From Synaphobranchus kaupii (Eukaryota > Chordata > Actinopteri > Anguilliformes > Synaphobranchidae), in NCBI GenBank assembly GCA_029718625.1, contig CM056377.1, forward strand, positions 107,498,732-107,562,731: a stretch of 64,000 nt of DNA, given 5' to 3'. The position numbers and the translations under genes are program-made. Shown here piece by piece: positions 11,002 through 20,998 of this stretch. The notes under the pieces were generated by a model. It was not told the origin of the DNA, did not search any database, and was given only the letters and a program-made list of their open reading frames with translations. Position 1 is the first letter of the stretch. Every line of letters begins with the position of its first letter.

Positions 11002-12576
11002 CAGTTGAAGTCGAAAGTTTACATACACTTAGGTTGAAGTCATTTTTAACCACTCCACAGATTTCATGTTAGCAAACTATAGTGTTGGCAAGTCAGTTAG
11101 GACTTAGTTAGATCTACTTTGTGCAAGACACAAGTAATTTTTCCAACAATTGTTTACAGACAGATTATTTCACTTTTAATTCACTATATCACAATTCCAG
11201 TGGGTCAGAAGTTTACATATACTAAGTTGACTGTGCCTTTAAAACAGCTTGGAAAATTCCAGAAAATGATGTCATGGCTTTAGAAACTTCTGATAGGCTA
11301 ATTTACATTATTTGAGTCAATTGGAGGTGTACCTGTGGATGTATTTTAAGGCCTACATTCAAACTTAGTGCCTCTTTGCTTGACACATGGAAAAATCTAA
11401 AGAAATCAGCCAAGACCTCAGAAAGAAAATTGCGGACCTCCACAAGTCTGGTTCATCCTTGGGAGCAATTTCCAAATGCCTGAGGGTACCACGTTCGTCT
11501 GTACAAACAATAGTACGCAAGTATAAACACCATGGGACCACGCAGCCGTCATATCACTCAGGAAGGAGACGCGTTCTGTCTCCTAGAGATGAATGTGCTT
11601 TGGTGTGAAAAGTGCAAATCAATCCCAGAACAGCAAAGGACCTTATGAAGATGCTGGAGGGAATAGGTACAAAATTATCTATATCCACAGTAAAACGAGT
11701 CCTATATCGACATAACCTGAAAGGCTGCTCAGCAAGAAAGAAGCCACTACTCCAAAACTGCCATAAAAAAGCCAGACTACAGTTTGCAACTGCACATGGG
11801 GACAAAGATCTTACTTTTTGGAAAAATGTCCTCTGGTCTGATGAAACAAAAATTGAACTATTTGGCCATAATGACTATCGTTATGTTTGGAAGAAAAAGG
11901 CCGAAGAACACCATCCCAACCGTGAAGCACGGGGGTGGCAGCATCATGTTCTGGGGTGCTTTGCTGCAGGAGGGACTGGTGCACTTCATAAAATAGATGG
12001 CATCATGAGGAAGGAAAATTATGTAGATATATTGAAGCAACATCTCAAGACATCAGCCAGGAAGTTAAAGCTTGGTCGCAAATGGCTCTTCCAAATGGAC
12101 AATGACCCAAAGCATACTTCGAAAGTTGTGGCAACATGGCTTAAGGGCAACAAAGTCAAGGTATTGGAGTGGCCATCAGAAAGTCCTGACCTCAATACAA
12201 TCGAAAATTTGCGGGCAGAACTGAAAAAGCATGTGCGAGCAAGGAGGCCGACAAACCTGACTCAGTTACACCAGTTCTGTCAGGAGGAATGGGCCAAAAT
12301 TCCAGCAACTTATTGTGAGAAGCTTGTGGAAGGCTACCGAAAACAATTTAAAGGCAATACTACCAAATGCTAACAGAGTGTATGTAAACTTCTGACCCAT
12401 GTGATGAAAGAAATAAAAGCTGAAATAAATAATTCTCTCTATTATTATTCTGACATTTCACATTGTTAAAATAAAGTTGTTCAGGGAATGTTTACTAGGA
12501 TTAAATGTCAGGAATTGTGAAAAACTGAGTTTAAATGGATTAGGCTAAGGTGTATGTAAACTTTCGACTTCAACTG
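11002..12576 (+). mobile_element. Sleeping Beauty-type Tc1 transposon, full length
   Basis: Flanked by TA on both sides (11000-11001 and 12577-12578). The left end CAGTTGAAGTCGAAAGTTTA is inverted at the right end (TAAACTTTCGACTTCAACTG). Internal direct repeats lie at about 11198-11220 (GGGTCAGAAGTTTACATA) and 12381-12401. This is the IR/DR layout of the fish Tc1 lineage from which Sleeping Beauty was rebuilt. The 1575-bp length is about full size and the transposase lies in between. Confidence 0.95.
11387..12373 (+). pseudogene. Tc1/mariner (Sleeping Beauty-type) transposase, inactivated
   Basis: The start [15 protein letters not shown] opens the paired-like DNA-binding domain and SGRRRVLSPRDE the GRRR region. 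An in-frame TGA at 11606-11608 stands where family members have Arg (LVRKVQ), consistent with a CGA to TGA CpG transition. The same frame continues from 11609, with a one-codon loss near 11628. The catalytic domain keeps its three acids: D in WSDETKIELFG, D in QMDNDPKHTS and E in NTIENLR. Near 11890-11960 a deletion plus a compensating 1-bp loss puts the HGGGSIM segment in another frame, and near 12340 about six residues are missing. The family length is about 340 residues. Transposition by this copy is not expected, although its ends could be moved in trans. Confidence 0.92.
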
Positions 12577-12719
12577 TACGTTCATCCTCTGCGACACACT
12601 GCAGTGTGCTGATACGTCTTTAACATGCACACCGTGAGCAGGCCCCAGCTTCTCCAAAAGCAGCATATATGACGACAAGGCAGGGGACATGCCGACAGGC
12701 CTCCGCAACCAGGGGTGTG

Positions 12720-13030
12720 ACTTCTAAACGTTTAACCGCTAAACGTTAACAAAACTGCTAAACGGTTAGGAAAATCTCTAAACGTTTAACCGAGAAAAAA
12801 AAAAGAAAAAAAAATCAGCTCTCACGTGATAGGCTAACGTGGGCATGTGTGCGCTGCGAAATTCAAACAACGGACGTTAGTTTCCTAAAATGCTTCGCAA
12901 AGAACGGAAGCGAAAAAGCGCTGTGTGTTTTTTTTTGTTTTTTTTTTTCACGAGTAACCCCCCCCCCCCCCACCACCTTGTCGTTTAAACGGTTAAATGC
13001 AGGAAGGATAGAGATGAAGGCAGAACGGTA
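12720..13030. mobile_element. hAT-like left-end fragment
   Basis: Begins AGGGGTGTGACTTCTAAACG and is followed by repeated TAAACG(G)TTAA words to about 12800; another such word occurs near 12985 after a 14-nt poly-C (12958-12971). This fits one end of a hAT family with CAGGGGTGTGA termini. No convincing right end was found, so it is probably truncated. Confidence 0.45.
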
Positions 13031-14016
13031 GGGGGAGTTAATTGTGGGATATTTAGCTACAGTATGCACTGTAAACCCATTAAAGTGCTTTTGAGCTATT
13101 GACAAATCTTAGAATCCCATCCAAGCACAGACTGCAATTATTATAGCTCTTAAAGCATTGTTGGTGCTGTTCAATACCCTTCTTGGGAGACAAGAGTTTC
13201 AAATGACGTTTCCTTAAGTACTGAGTCTTTGACCACTTCTGTCTAGCCATGTTTTCAGCGTAAGTGATGGAGAAGGTGTGGGCATTGGCTTGTTTACCTA
13301 CAGTAAGGACATTTTTTAAATAAAACTTCAGAAGCATTCAAAGGAATGATCTCTTCTGGCAAAGCTGTGGTCATCAAGGCTATTCAGGCACAATTTACAG
13401 TACCCCTAATCTGAGAGTCAAGAAATCTTGGATAGACCCTCATCATCAGTGCATAATAGGGTTTTTCCTGGCACAAAAAGAGGCTTAGGTGGTGCCTAAG
13501 TACGGCCAGTCTAGCTTAGTCATCGCAGCTAACTTAACACCTATACCCCTTCTATTCCAATTTTATGCTTTGATAGACCACGGTTTTTGGCATAGACTAA
13601 CATAACACTGTCCTATTATATGCATTATTTAGATTTTTCAATTTTATTAATTTTTCCATGGCTAAGAGAACCAGGCACATGGGTTTCTCAGTATTAATAC
13701 ATTACTTTATTTGCTCTGAACAGGGATCTTGATAAGTGGCTGAAATCTTACTTTAATTCCATTAAAGATAATTGCCATTGCCTTCACAATCATTAAGGTC
13801 ATGATATATACGCAACTGTTTGAGGCAGTGCAAATGGGAAATTTTGCTCACAAATGTGACTAATAGTATCTTTTCACCATACTTAATTTTTTTTAGAGCC
13901 CACACTGTTTTCCTCGCTGATTTATTTGCTTATCTCCATCCTTCTTGCAGGCCTTTATCATGGCCTTTAAGCATTCCTATACCTTATGTCATCACAGGGT
14001 CAGCCACATGTATTAG
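13031..14016. other. Intron sequence with a possible hAT end near 13456
   Basis: TAGGGTTTTTCCTGGCACAA at about 13457, followed by AGGCTTAGGTGGTGCC, resembles a hAT terminus. A related internal segment (GGCGGATTAGGCGGC) occurs near 15976. No matching end was found, and the rest holds nothing recognised. Confidence 0.35.
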
Positions 14017-14188
14017 CAGGGCTCTAAGCTAGAATTTTTTCCTAGGAGCACATGTGCTCCTTAGTTGAAAAATTTAGGAGCGTACTAATGTATCACGATT
14101 AGTATGTAGTCCTAAATAATTTTTCCAGTTAGCACACATCAAATTTCGGGAGCAAATGCTCCTAAAGTGGGAGCACTGCAGAGCCTTG
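14017..14188. mobile_element. hAT-type MITE
   Basis: The left end CAGGGCTCTAAGCTAG and the right end GCAGAGCCTTG are inverted relatives, and AGGAGCACATGTGCTCC / GGAGCAAATGCTCC words lie inside each end. At 172 bp it has the size and CAGGG terminus of a hAT MITE. The flanking octamers do not match, so the target duplication has decayed or the boundaries are slightly off. Confidence 0.5.
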
Positions 14189-14377
14189 ATTTGGTACAAT
14201 GTAATTGTCTATTTTTCAGTGTATGTATTACCTCATGTACACCTCTCCGTTCCATGCGTCTTGAGCATCCGGATTTTATCTGGATAGGGACTATCCACGT
14301 AAAAATGCAGGTGTAAATGCACCCAAGACGCATTGGAACAAATTCGAGACAGATGTTATACAAGCGTAAATGCACCC

Positions 14378-14467
14378 GTCACTCCAAGACGCATACAACG
14401 ACCAAAACTACAAAGTATAACAGTCACTCCAAGACGCATACAACGACCAAAACTACAAAGTATAACA
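14378..14467. repeat. Exact 45-bp tandem duplication
   Basis: 14378-14422 is repeated immediately as 14423-14467, both starting GTCACTCCAAGACGCATACA. The copies look identical, which suggests a recent slippage or duplication. Confidence 0.93.
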
Positions 14468-14699
14468 TCACGCGACGTAGTGGTCCCCCAAAGTGGAAAC
14501 ACATGTAGCTTCACAATCACAACAAGCTGTATTAAGTAATCAGCTGTCTTCTGTTGTACATCGGCTGCCGAAAATATGGCACCTTCCCTTAACTTTAAGA
14601 AACTGAAAAATGGCATACAAACTTGCCATTTGTGGCTACCATCTTTGCAGGAACAAAACAAGAAGTGAGTTGTCAGGGTTTTACATTTGACGTAACTGT

Positions 14700-15117
14700 A
14701 TGTTGTATGTTGCTTGTATGACTCTGACCTCCTCCAACACCACACCCCTACCCGTCACCTCAGGTCCGCTGATGCAAACTCACTCCAAACCATCAGGACA
14801 AAGCACCGGACCTGGGGTGACAGGGCCTTCACTGCGGTTGCCCCCCTCCCTCTGGAATGCTCTCCCCAGTCACATCCGAAAGGCAGACACTCTGCCATCC
14901 TTTAAAAAATCCCTCAAACCCATCTTTTCACCATTGCTTTTAATAACTAACCTTTAACCTCTCCCTTATATTTCTCTTTTTCTTTACTTCTCTATTTCTT
15001 AAATCTTTTATGTTGATCCAATACATGTTGTTTTATCCTGTGTGTACTTATGTAAAGCGACTATGATATACCTTGAAAAGCGCTATATAAATGTATTGTT
15101 ATTATTATTATTATTAT
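14700..15117 (+). mobile_element. L2-type LINE 3' end, 5'-truncated
   Basis: Two overlapping frames give the end of a non-LTR retrotransposon ORF2: RTWGDRAFTAVAP in one, then SLWNALPSHIRKADTLPSFKK in the other, implying a 1-bp frameshift near 14845. After the stop a short 3' UTR reads GCGACTATGATATACCTTGA and GCGCTATATAAATGTA and ends in (TTA)n. A GCTATATAAA plus microsatellite 3' end is characteristic of L2-like LINEs in fish. No reverse transcriptase core is left. Confidence 0.8.
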
Positions 15118-15120
15118 GAC

Positions 15121-15260
15121 TCAACACGCAGCAGAAGGGTATATATCACAAAGCAGGATTAAACACTTTAATCCAGATAACTTTCACAAACTAGATGTCT
15201 GGGCTTCAAATTGGTAACATCAGGATATAGCCTAATCTTTTTCACAGTTTTCTGGCTAAT
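15121..15260. repeat. Foldback-type repeat fragment
   Basis: GGGTATATATCACAAAGCAG with a following GATTAA resembles the 10132 fragment (GGGGGTATACTACAAAGCAG) and the general plan of the 4893-5020 element. The right half is poorly preserved. Confidence 0.35.
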
Positions 15261-15370
15261 TTGCTAATCATGCTTTATGATCTATGATCCACTCAGATCT
15301 GCTGGATGTTGAGACTCGAACAGGATACAGACTGTACTGAGATTGTGCATTGAATAAATTTGTTCAGGGA

Positions 15371-15718
15371 GGTACAGCGGTAAAAGCGCCGACTTTCAGT
15401 CGGTGCAGTTGTACTCCGAGGATCGGGGTTTGCGCCCGGTCCTGCTAGATCCGAGCATGGCCGGTGCCTAGAGGGAGCGGCAATTGGCGGCTGCTCCCGG
15501 GGCGGAGGGAGGGACTCGGTAAAATTTGTTGTGCACACAAAAGGCCCCGGGCGAGTTGGATTGCAGTCAGGAGCATGAGGTCAGTGGCGCCCTCCTTCCC
15601 ACTACCAGCTGACGTGGTTGTTGACGGGGTTGAGGCGAGGAATAGAATAGTATAGGGCTGAATTGGCTACTAAATTGGGAGTAAAAGGGAAAAATGAGAA
15701 ATAAAAAAATTTAAAAAA
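15371..15718 (+). mobile_element. tRNA-derived SINE with 11-bp target duplication
   Basis: The head GGTACAGCGGTAAAAGCGCC resembles a tRNA D-arm with pol III box A, and GGGGTTTGCGCCCGG about 55 bp later is box B-like. A GC-rich body follows, then an A-rich tail (GAGAAATAAAAAAATT). TTGTTCAGGGA flanks the element at 15360-15370 and 15719-15729, an exact 11-bp target site duplication. About 348 bp. The family name is not certain. Confidence 0.75.
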
Positions 15719-16566
15719 TTGTTCAGGGATCGAACGAGACGCTGGCTGCTGTACAACGGTTCGGCTATCTTCGTCTAATCACGTGGTTTCTGAAAGACTG
15801 CCCATGGAGGCACAGCAGTAGCACTACCGTTTTCTTCGTCTTCCACAGGTATTGCATCTACGGTTATCATAGTATAACGGTGCTCCACCTACTGGTGAAA
15901 TTACCAAATTGTACCAATAAATGCACGGTCTGTTTCTAATTGTGTTTACAGGTGTTTTTTGTGCGATTTCTCCGAGGCGGATTAGGCGGCTTGAAAAAAG
16001 CATTTAGGCCGCCCGCCTACAACATTTAAATGCAGGAAATGCATAATAATGTATAGAAATGATGCTACTTAAAATTACACATCGGAAATATCTTTCAACC
16101 AATACTTTCAAAATCACCCAACTTCCCAAATCTACATTTCCACTAAACATTCAGCGCACTGGGAAGGAATCCTTTATTGTAATTCTCTAATAGTGTATTT
16201 TTATGTCTCTCTTTCCTTGTCCTTTTATTCCCCTTTCTGGTGTCTCCAAGGCTGTGGGCTCTGGAAGACAACGGTGCTTAAAGTGAGCCACGTGTCTCTC
16301 CGGAATTCCCCAGCTTGTCGGAATCTCATTATCTACAAACGCAGAAGATCTGAAAGGAGGGAGGGTGAGAAGAAGTGGGCCATGAGAGGAGGATTTGTAC
16401 AATCGTTAAAAGAAATGTGTTGGTAATGAGAGAATGGGTTGAGCAGTTTCAGCCCTAAATGAACATTTTCCATTCTTGCGTTGCCTGGTGGGGGAAATCT
16501 ATGCGCTGGGGAACTCACCCAAGCTATGTGTTTCATAGACATGTTTTGTGGTACGACTGTATATGA
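15719..16566. other. Intron sequence with a degraded hAT-like segment
   Basis: 15960-16050 (GGCGGATTAGGCGGC ... GCCCGCCTACAAC) looks like internal hAT sequence related to the end near 13457. Otherwise nothing recognised. Confidence 0.35.
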
Positions 16567-16750
16567 CAGTGGTCCCCAAACCTATTCCTGGAGATCTACC
16601 ATCCTGTAGGGTTTCATTTCAACCCTATTTTGGCACACCTGAATCTACTCATCAGCACCTCAACGAGATCTCTAGCTGTTGAATGAGGTGTGATTCATTA
16701 GGGTTGGAGTGAAAACCAACAGGACGGTAGATCTCCAGGAACAGGGTTCA
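16567..16750. mobile_element. hAT-type foldback MITE, right end decayed
   Basis: CAGTGGTCCCCAAACC at the left is followed by TCCTGGAGATCTACC, which is inverted near the right end as GGTAGATCTCCAGGA. The inner blocks around TAGGGTT also pair. The expected right terminal CACTG is missing and no 8-bp duplication is visible. Confidence 0.55.
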
Positions 16751-17566
16751 TTCCAGCAGTCACATGCAGAAAGCGCACCTGTTGGGCTTGGCAAAGCTTA
16801 GTAGTGAATCCACAGATTTTGAGTCAAGAAAATTTCAACAACCCAATGGTGTACATTTTTTGTGAATGTGAGGGAACTGCTGACCTACTGGTCAAGCCCT
16901 CACCCACATCTATCAGAAACTAAAAATGTTTTATTGAATTGCTTCCTTTCCTTTTTTTTACACTACCAATGGTCTGTTCTTATTACGGTGTCTAAAGGAC
17001 TAGCATGGATAATATCTTAAATAGCTTTTAATAGTAAATATTTTATGTCACTGCGCCCAAGCCATCAGAGGCAATACATTGGGAACAAAATGTTTATAAG
17101 GACGTGGTTAAGACAGCCCCGTCATGAATTACCAAGGAGTGGATTTTTGATCCGCACAGGCAAACTGCATTCTGTTTAAATGGAGGGATGGAGGAGAAGT
17201 CAGTTAAACCAATGTTGTAGCTCGATAAAAGGCAGTGTTTTCCCTGTCATAGAAAGGGATTATTGAAAACCCAGTCGATAGTAAGAAGATTAGGTTCAGC
17301 TTTGTGTTGCCAGATACCATAGGAAGAGAAATTAGGTTTAATCCAATGGTACACAATACAGGGCTCCCGCCAAAGCAACATGTGAAGATAAAAACTTGTG
17401 AAACAAAACATGCACCAAACATGACATAGAACACACTAAAACACACTAAAACTAAAACAGGATATTCAAATCTGTTCTGCAAAACATTATTTCATCATAC
17501 CGTACGTTCAATCAATCAATAAAAATGTAAAGCACATTACAATGCAGAGTTGATTATTGATGTAAA
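16751..17566. other. Intron sequence, nothing recognised
   Basis: AT-rich, with chance ORFs on the minus strand only. Confidence 0.5.
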
Positions 17567-17780
17567 AGGGGCAATTCACCCAAAAATTTAATTTTGATAA
17601 TTTCTACATACCCGGAGTGCTATCTATCCATCCAGGTAGTTTAGCTGAGTACTCACTAGTTTTGTAGATATCCTCTGCAGCGCACCGTGATATCACCCGA
17701 ATAGAATGGACCTCAATGGTCCAAACTAAGTTTGCAGCAGTCAAAGCGCCAAAAATTTACATAAGAAAAAATTTACCAAT
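17567..17780. repeat. DNA-transposon left-end fragment
   Basis: AGGGGCAATTCACCCAAAAA is close to the terminus of the 18000-20742 element (AGGGTAATTCCACCCAAAAA), but no separate right end is present. The following ATTTTGATAATTTCTACATA and ATCTATCCATCCAGG are typical of a fish transposon family. Truncated. Confidence 0.5.
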
Positions 17781-18111
17781 TATAATAACAAGGTTACTCA
17801 AGAACATCCACAGACCTTGTTGTGCAGTCACATATTCACACATTCCTCAACATATACAGTACATGAATGATTTCAATTAAGGGTCTAAATAAACAATTTA
17901 ACCTCATCAAGACTAATGACCAAAGACTTTTGGTGGTCTGCACAAAAAATAACAAAAAGACTAAACCACGTAGGGCCCTATTTCCGCAATGAATATTAAA
18001 GGGTAATTCCACCCAAAAAGCAACATTAACCTTATTGAACAGATCAAGGCTTTAAGATTAACTCAAAAAATATTTTATTATAAGTTATTTGAATATAAAT
18101 TTGAAAATTCA

Positions 18112-18146
18112 GTAGAGGTATACGTCATTTTGACGTATACCTCTAC
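18112..18146. repeat. Perfect 16-bp hairpin, 3-nt loop
   Basis: GTAGAGGTATACGTCA at 18112-18127 is exactly inverted at 18131-18146 around TTT. It lies 112 bp inside the left end of the TTAA-flanked element, a subterminal position. Confidence 0.9.
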
Positions 18147-19772
18147 GACTTCCTCGTTGGTAGAAGACTACAGTGTTTTCAAGTGGGAGTGTAAATTACA
18201 TAGCAAGTAGGTGGAGCCAGCGAGGGAAGAATTGCTGCCAGCATCTCACTGTTCTGTATAGGAGTAGGGACACATCATAGATCAAGCCCATGCGACTGTC
18301 TATGTAACGTTGTTTTCTGGTTGTTTGATTGTTTATCAGTCATGACCAAAAATAGCTGGTTTCCACAACGTCTGAATCTTGACACTTTATGAACGTGAAC
18401 AAAAATACGTAGTTGCATTGTCACTTGGTAACATTATCAGGACAATTGAGAAATTAATGCAAGACAACATAGAAACCAGACATCATACTGCCATCATTAA
18501 AAATACGTGGTAGCAACGTGTCCTTTGAGTTGTATTTGGACCATTGTGTAAAAGAAAAAATGACACTCCAGAAAGGATATGTTTATACTCAAGTACAAAA
18601 TGTACAATTTAACAAGCACTGTTGGCTTTAAGTTGTATTATTAAAGGTGAAACAACAACAGTGACTCATAACGTGGCTGAAGTAACGATGTATTGACGTT
18701 GCCTATGTAACATTGTGATTAGGGTGTTATTTCTCACGTAGCCGCAACCATGTTATTATAACATTTAGAAACTTTAATTTCCAGCCATAATGGAACGCAA
18801 AATCAATGTTTCATGTCTAACTGAGCTGCAGCATTGCCATTCTAACGTTTAAAAACCTTTCACTTTCAACATCAGGTTAGTAAGGTTTTTAGCATTGTTT
18901 CAACCATAACACAATATAAAATGCCTAAGGGGTAGATATCATTTCTATTGTATTATAATGTCAGAAAATTACACTGATAGGCTACGTTATTTCCTAAAGA
19001 TGTTTTAGTAAACTAAACCAAACAGGACTCGAGTGCTGTCGGTTACAGAGTTGATCTCCTCCGGTATTCCCTGATTCCCTGTAGCCTACATCTTCCTCTG
19101 CCTTATTGAATCATCCGGTAAGGAACCATGTCAACTAATATTACATTATGATCCATGACCATTAAGCAGACTGACATTAGCTAGCTGGCCATAATTGAAC
19201 GGTTTCGCTTTGAGCATACGATTACCGAAGAAATGTATTTTTTCTGGGCTAGTGCGTTAGCTGTTGTTAGCAACGGGTTTCTTGGCATAAAACAAATTGG
19301 TTTTTAAATATGTTTGCCATGGAGTAGGCTATAGTAGCTAACCTTGCATTCGTTAATGAAAGGGGGTCAGATATCGGGGTGATAAATGCATCGTTTCCAT
19401 GTTTTTACCGATATCAGTTGCGTTCGAGTTGCACTGGGAAAGTTTTGGCTTTGCTAGCAAATATAGCTAAAACGGCTCACAAGTAGCCTACAACAATGAT
19501 GTTTTAACTTTTAATTGTATATGTTTAATATTCTGTATCAGCATGTTGGTCGATACAAAAGCATTTCATACTGAAAACGGTAGGAGGTAAGTAGGTTGAT
19601 TTTCCGACAAGGAACCGGGGTGCGTAGCCTAGCTAAGTGTTACAGAATTCTGGCTAGGCTGGCTAATGTTTTCACGATACGAAATGTAGATAAATGAAGG
19701 GCCGTATTTCCCCCATTTTTCTGGAGACTGAGCTAATGATGGAGGTATTTTCTCAGTATAACAGTGGCTAAG

Positions 19773-20441
19773 TAGTCATGGATGAGAATCTGGAATCGAT
19801 TCCAGGGAATCGATTCCAAACGCGGAATTGTAGAGTGTAACGATTCCGGTTCTTCGTCTTGTTCCACCCTGAGTTCAAAACATCTTCCCGCGGCTATATG
19901 CGCAAATGGAATGAAGATAGACAATTTTGGGATTGACTGTCAGTGCTGGTCGCAGTGCCTGTGTCAGAGAAACATGGTGAGTAGCCTAACATCAGATCAG
20001 CAACAGGTAGGCCTAGCCTAGCTATCCTAAAATATTTTAAAAGGTAGGCAATTTTAACAAGTTGACAATGCGAGTCAAACTTTAATCAGAATTGACATTT
20101 GAATCCAAAGACGTGCAAGATAATAATAGCCAAAATTGCCACAAACTAGATTAACGCTAGTAGCCATCAGCTTTATAAAGCTAGCCAGCAGGGTTGCAAA
20201 CCCAAAACAAGTGACGCAATCTGTCAACCAAAAAAGCTAAACTCATGACGTTACGCGGCGACAATAAACGGCTTTAGGAGAAAAGCCAAAGTCATTGTGA
20301 AATCAGCCAGCTGATAAAGCCAAACATGGCAATTCTGCTAGCAAATTTATTTGGAATAGGAACCAATTCTTTAACCCGGTTCCAAAACTGAGAACCGGTT
20401 CTGGAATCGATTCCCAATTTCAGACCAAATGCCCATCACTA
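19773..20441. mobile_element. hAT-like element nested in the TTAA element
   Basis: The left end TAGTCATGGATGAGAATC is followed by GGAATCGATTCC motifs. The right end carries GGAATCGATTCC and then GCCCATCACTA, inverted relative to the left. This GATTCC-rich terminus starting TAGTGATGGG is known from fish hAT families. The flanking octamers agree only partly, and no transposase reading is left. Confidence 0.55.
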
Positions 20442-20806
20442 CTCTAAGAAATGCTGCAGACAGTCAGGCACTACACTAGCAGTAAAATGCCCAGCCCCTT
20501 GGCCTCTGCTTCTGTAACGTAATTGTAACCTGTTGTCTGAACTGTAAGTACCAAGAGCCATAGCTCTGTAAGTACCTTGGCCGTTGTAGTTTATCTTAAA
20601 CCATGTACCTGGTACATGCGCAGTAGTTTGAGGCTATATCTCTGCTCTCACTACAGGTAGAAAGTTGGCTGAAAGCTCATTTTAATCAGGAGGAGAGCTA
20701 CTTTTCCATAAACTAGACATCATTTTTGGGTGGAATTACCCTTTAATGATTAAAACCCTGAACATGGGAGTACTACTCTGATGCTAAAATGTCTGTTTCT
20801 TTAAAT

Positions 20807-20998
20807 CAGTGATCTTCATTCCTGGTCCTGGAGGGCTGCAGGGTATGCTGGTTTTTGTTGTTACTCTGAATTGATTGAGTCGATTACAGTTAACTCACCT
20901 CAGCTGGTTTCTTGGGTCTGAAGTGGTTGCTGATATTAAGACTAAAACAAAAACCAGCAGACCCTGCAGTCCTCCAGGACCGGGAATGAAAATCACTG
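20807..20998. mobile_element. hAT MITE with perfect 8-bp duplication
   Basis: CTTTAAAT occurs at 20799-20806 and 20999-21006. The ends CAGTGATCTTCATTCCTGG and CCGGGAATGAAAATCACTG are inverted relatives, and the pairing continues through CTGGAGG/CCTCCAG and the AAAACCAGCA blocks. 192 bp, non-coding. Confidence 0.88.

Larger units (their letters stand above)
18000..20742. mobile_element. TTAA-flanked DNA transposon, 2.7 kb
   Basis: Terminal inverted repeats of 20 bp are exact: the left end AGGGTAATTCCACCCAAAAA is the reverse complement of 20723-20742. TTAA flanks both sides (17996-17999 and 20743-20746). TTAA targets with AGG termini fit the Kolobok or piggyBac type of cut-and-paste element. 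No transposase was recognised, so this copy is probably non-autonomous. A hAT-like element (19773-20441) lies inside it and a sharp hairpin near its left end. Confidence 0.75.
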
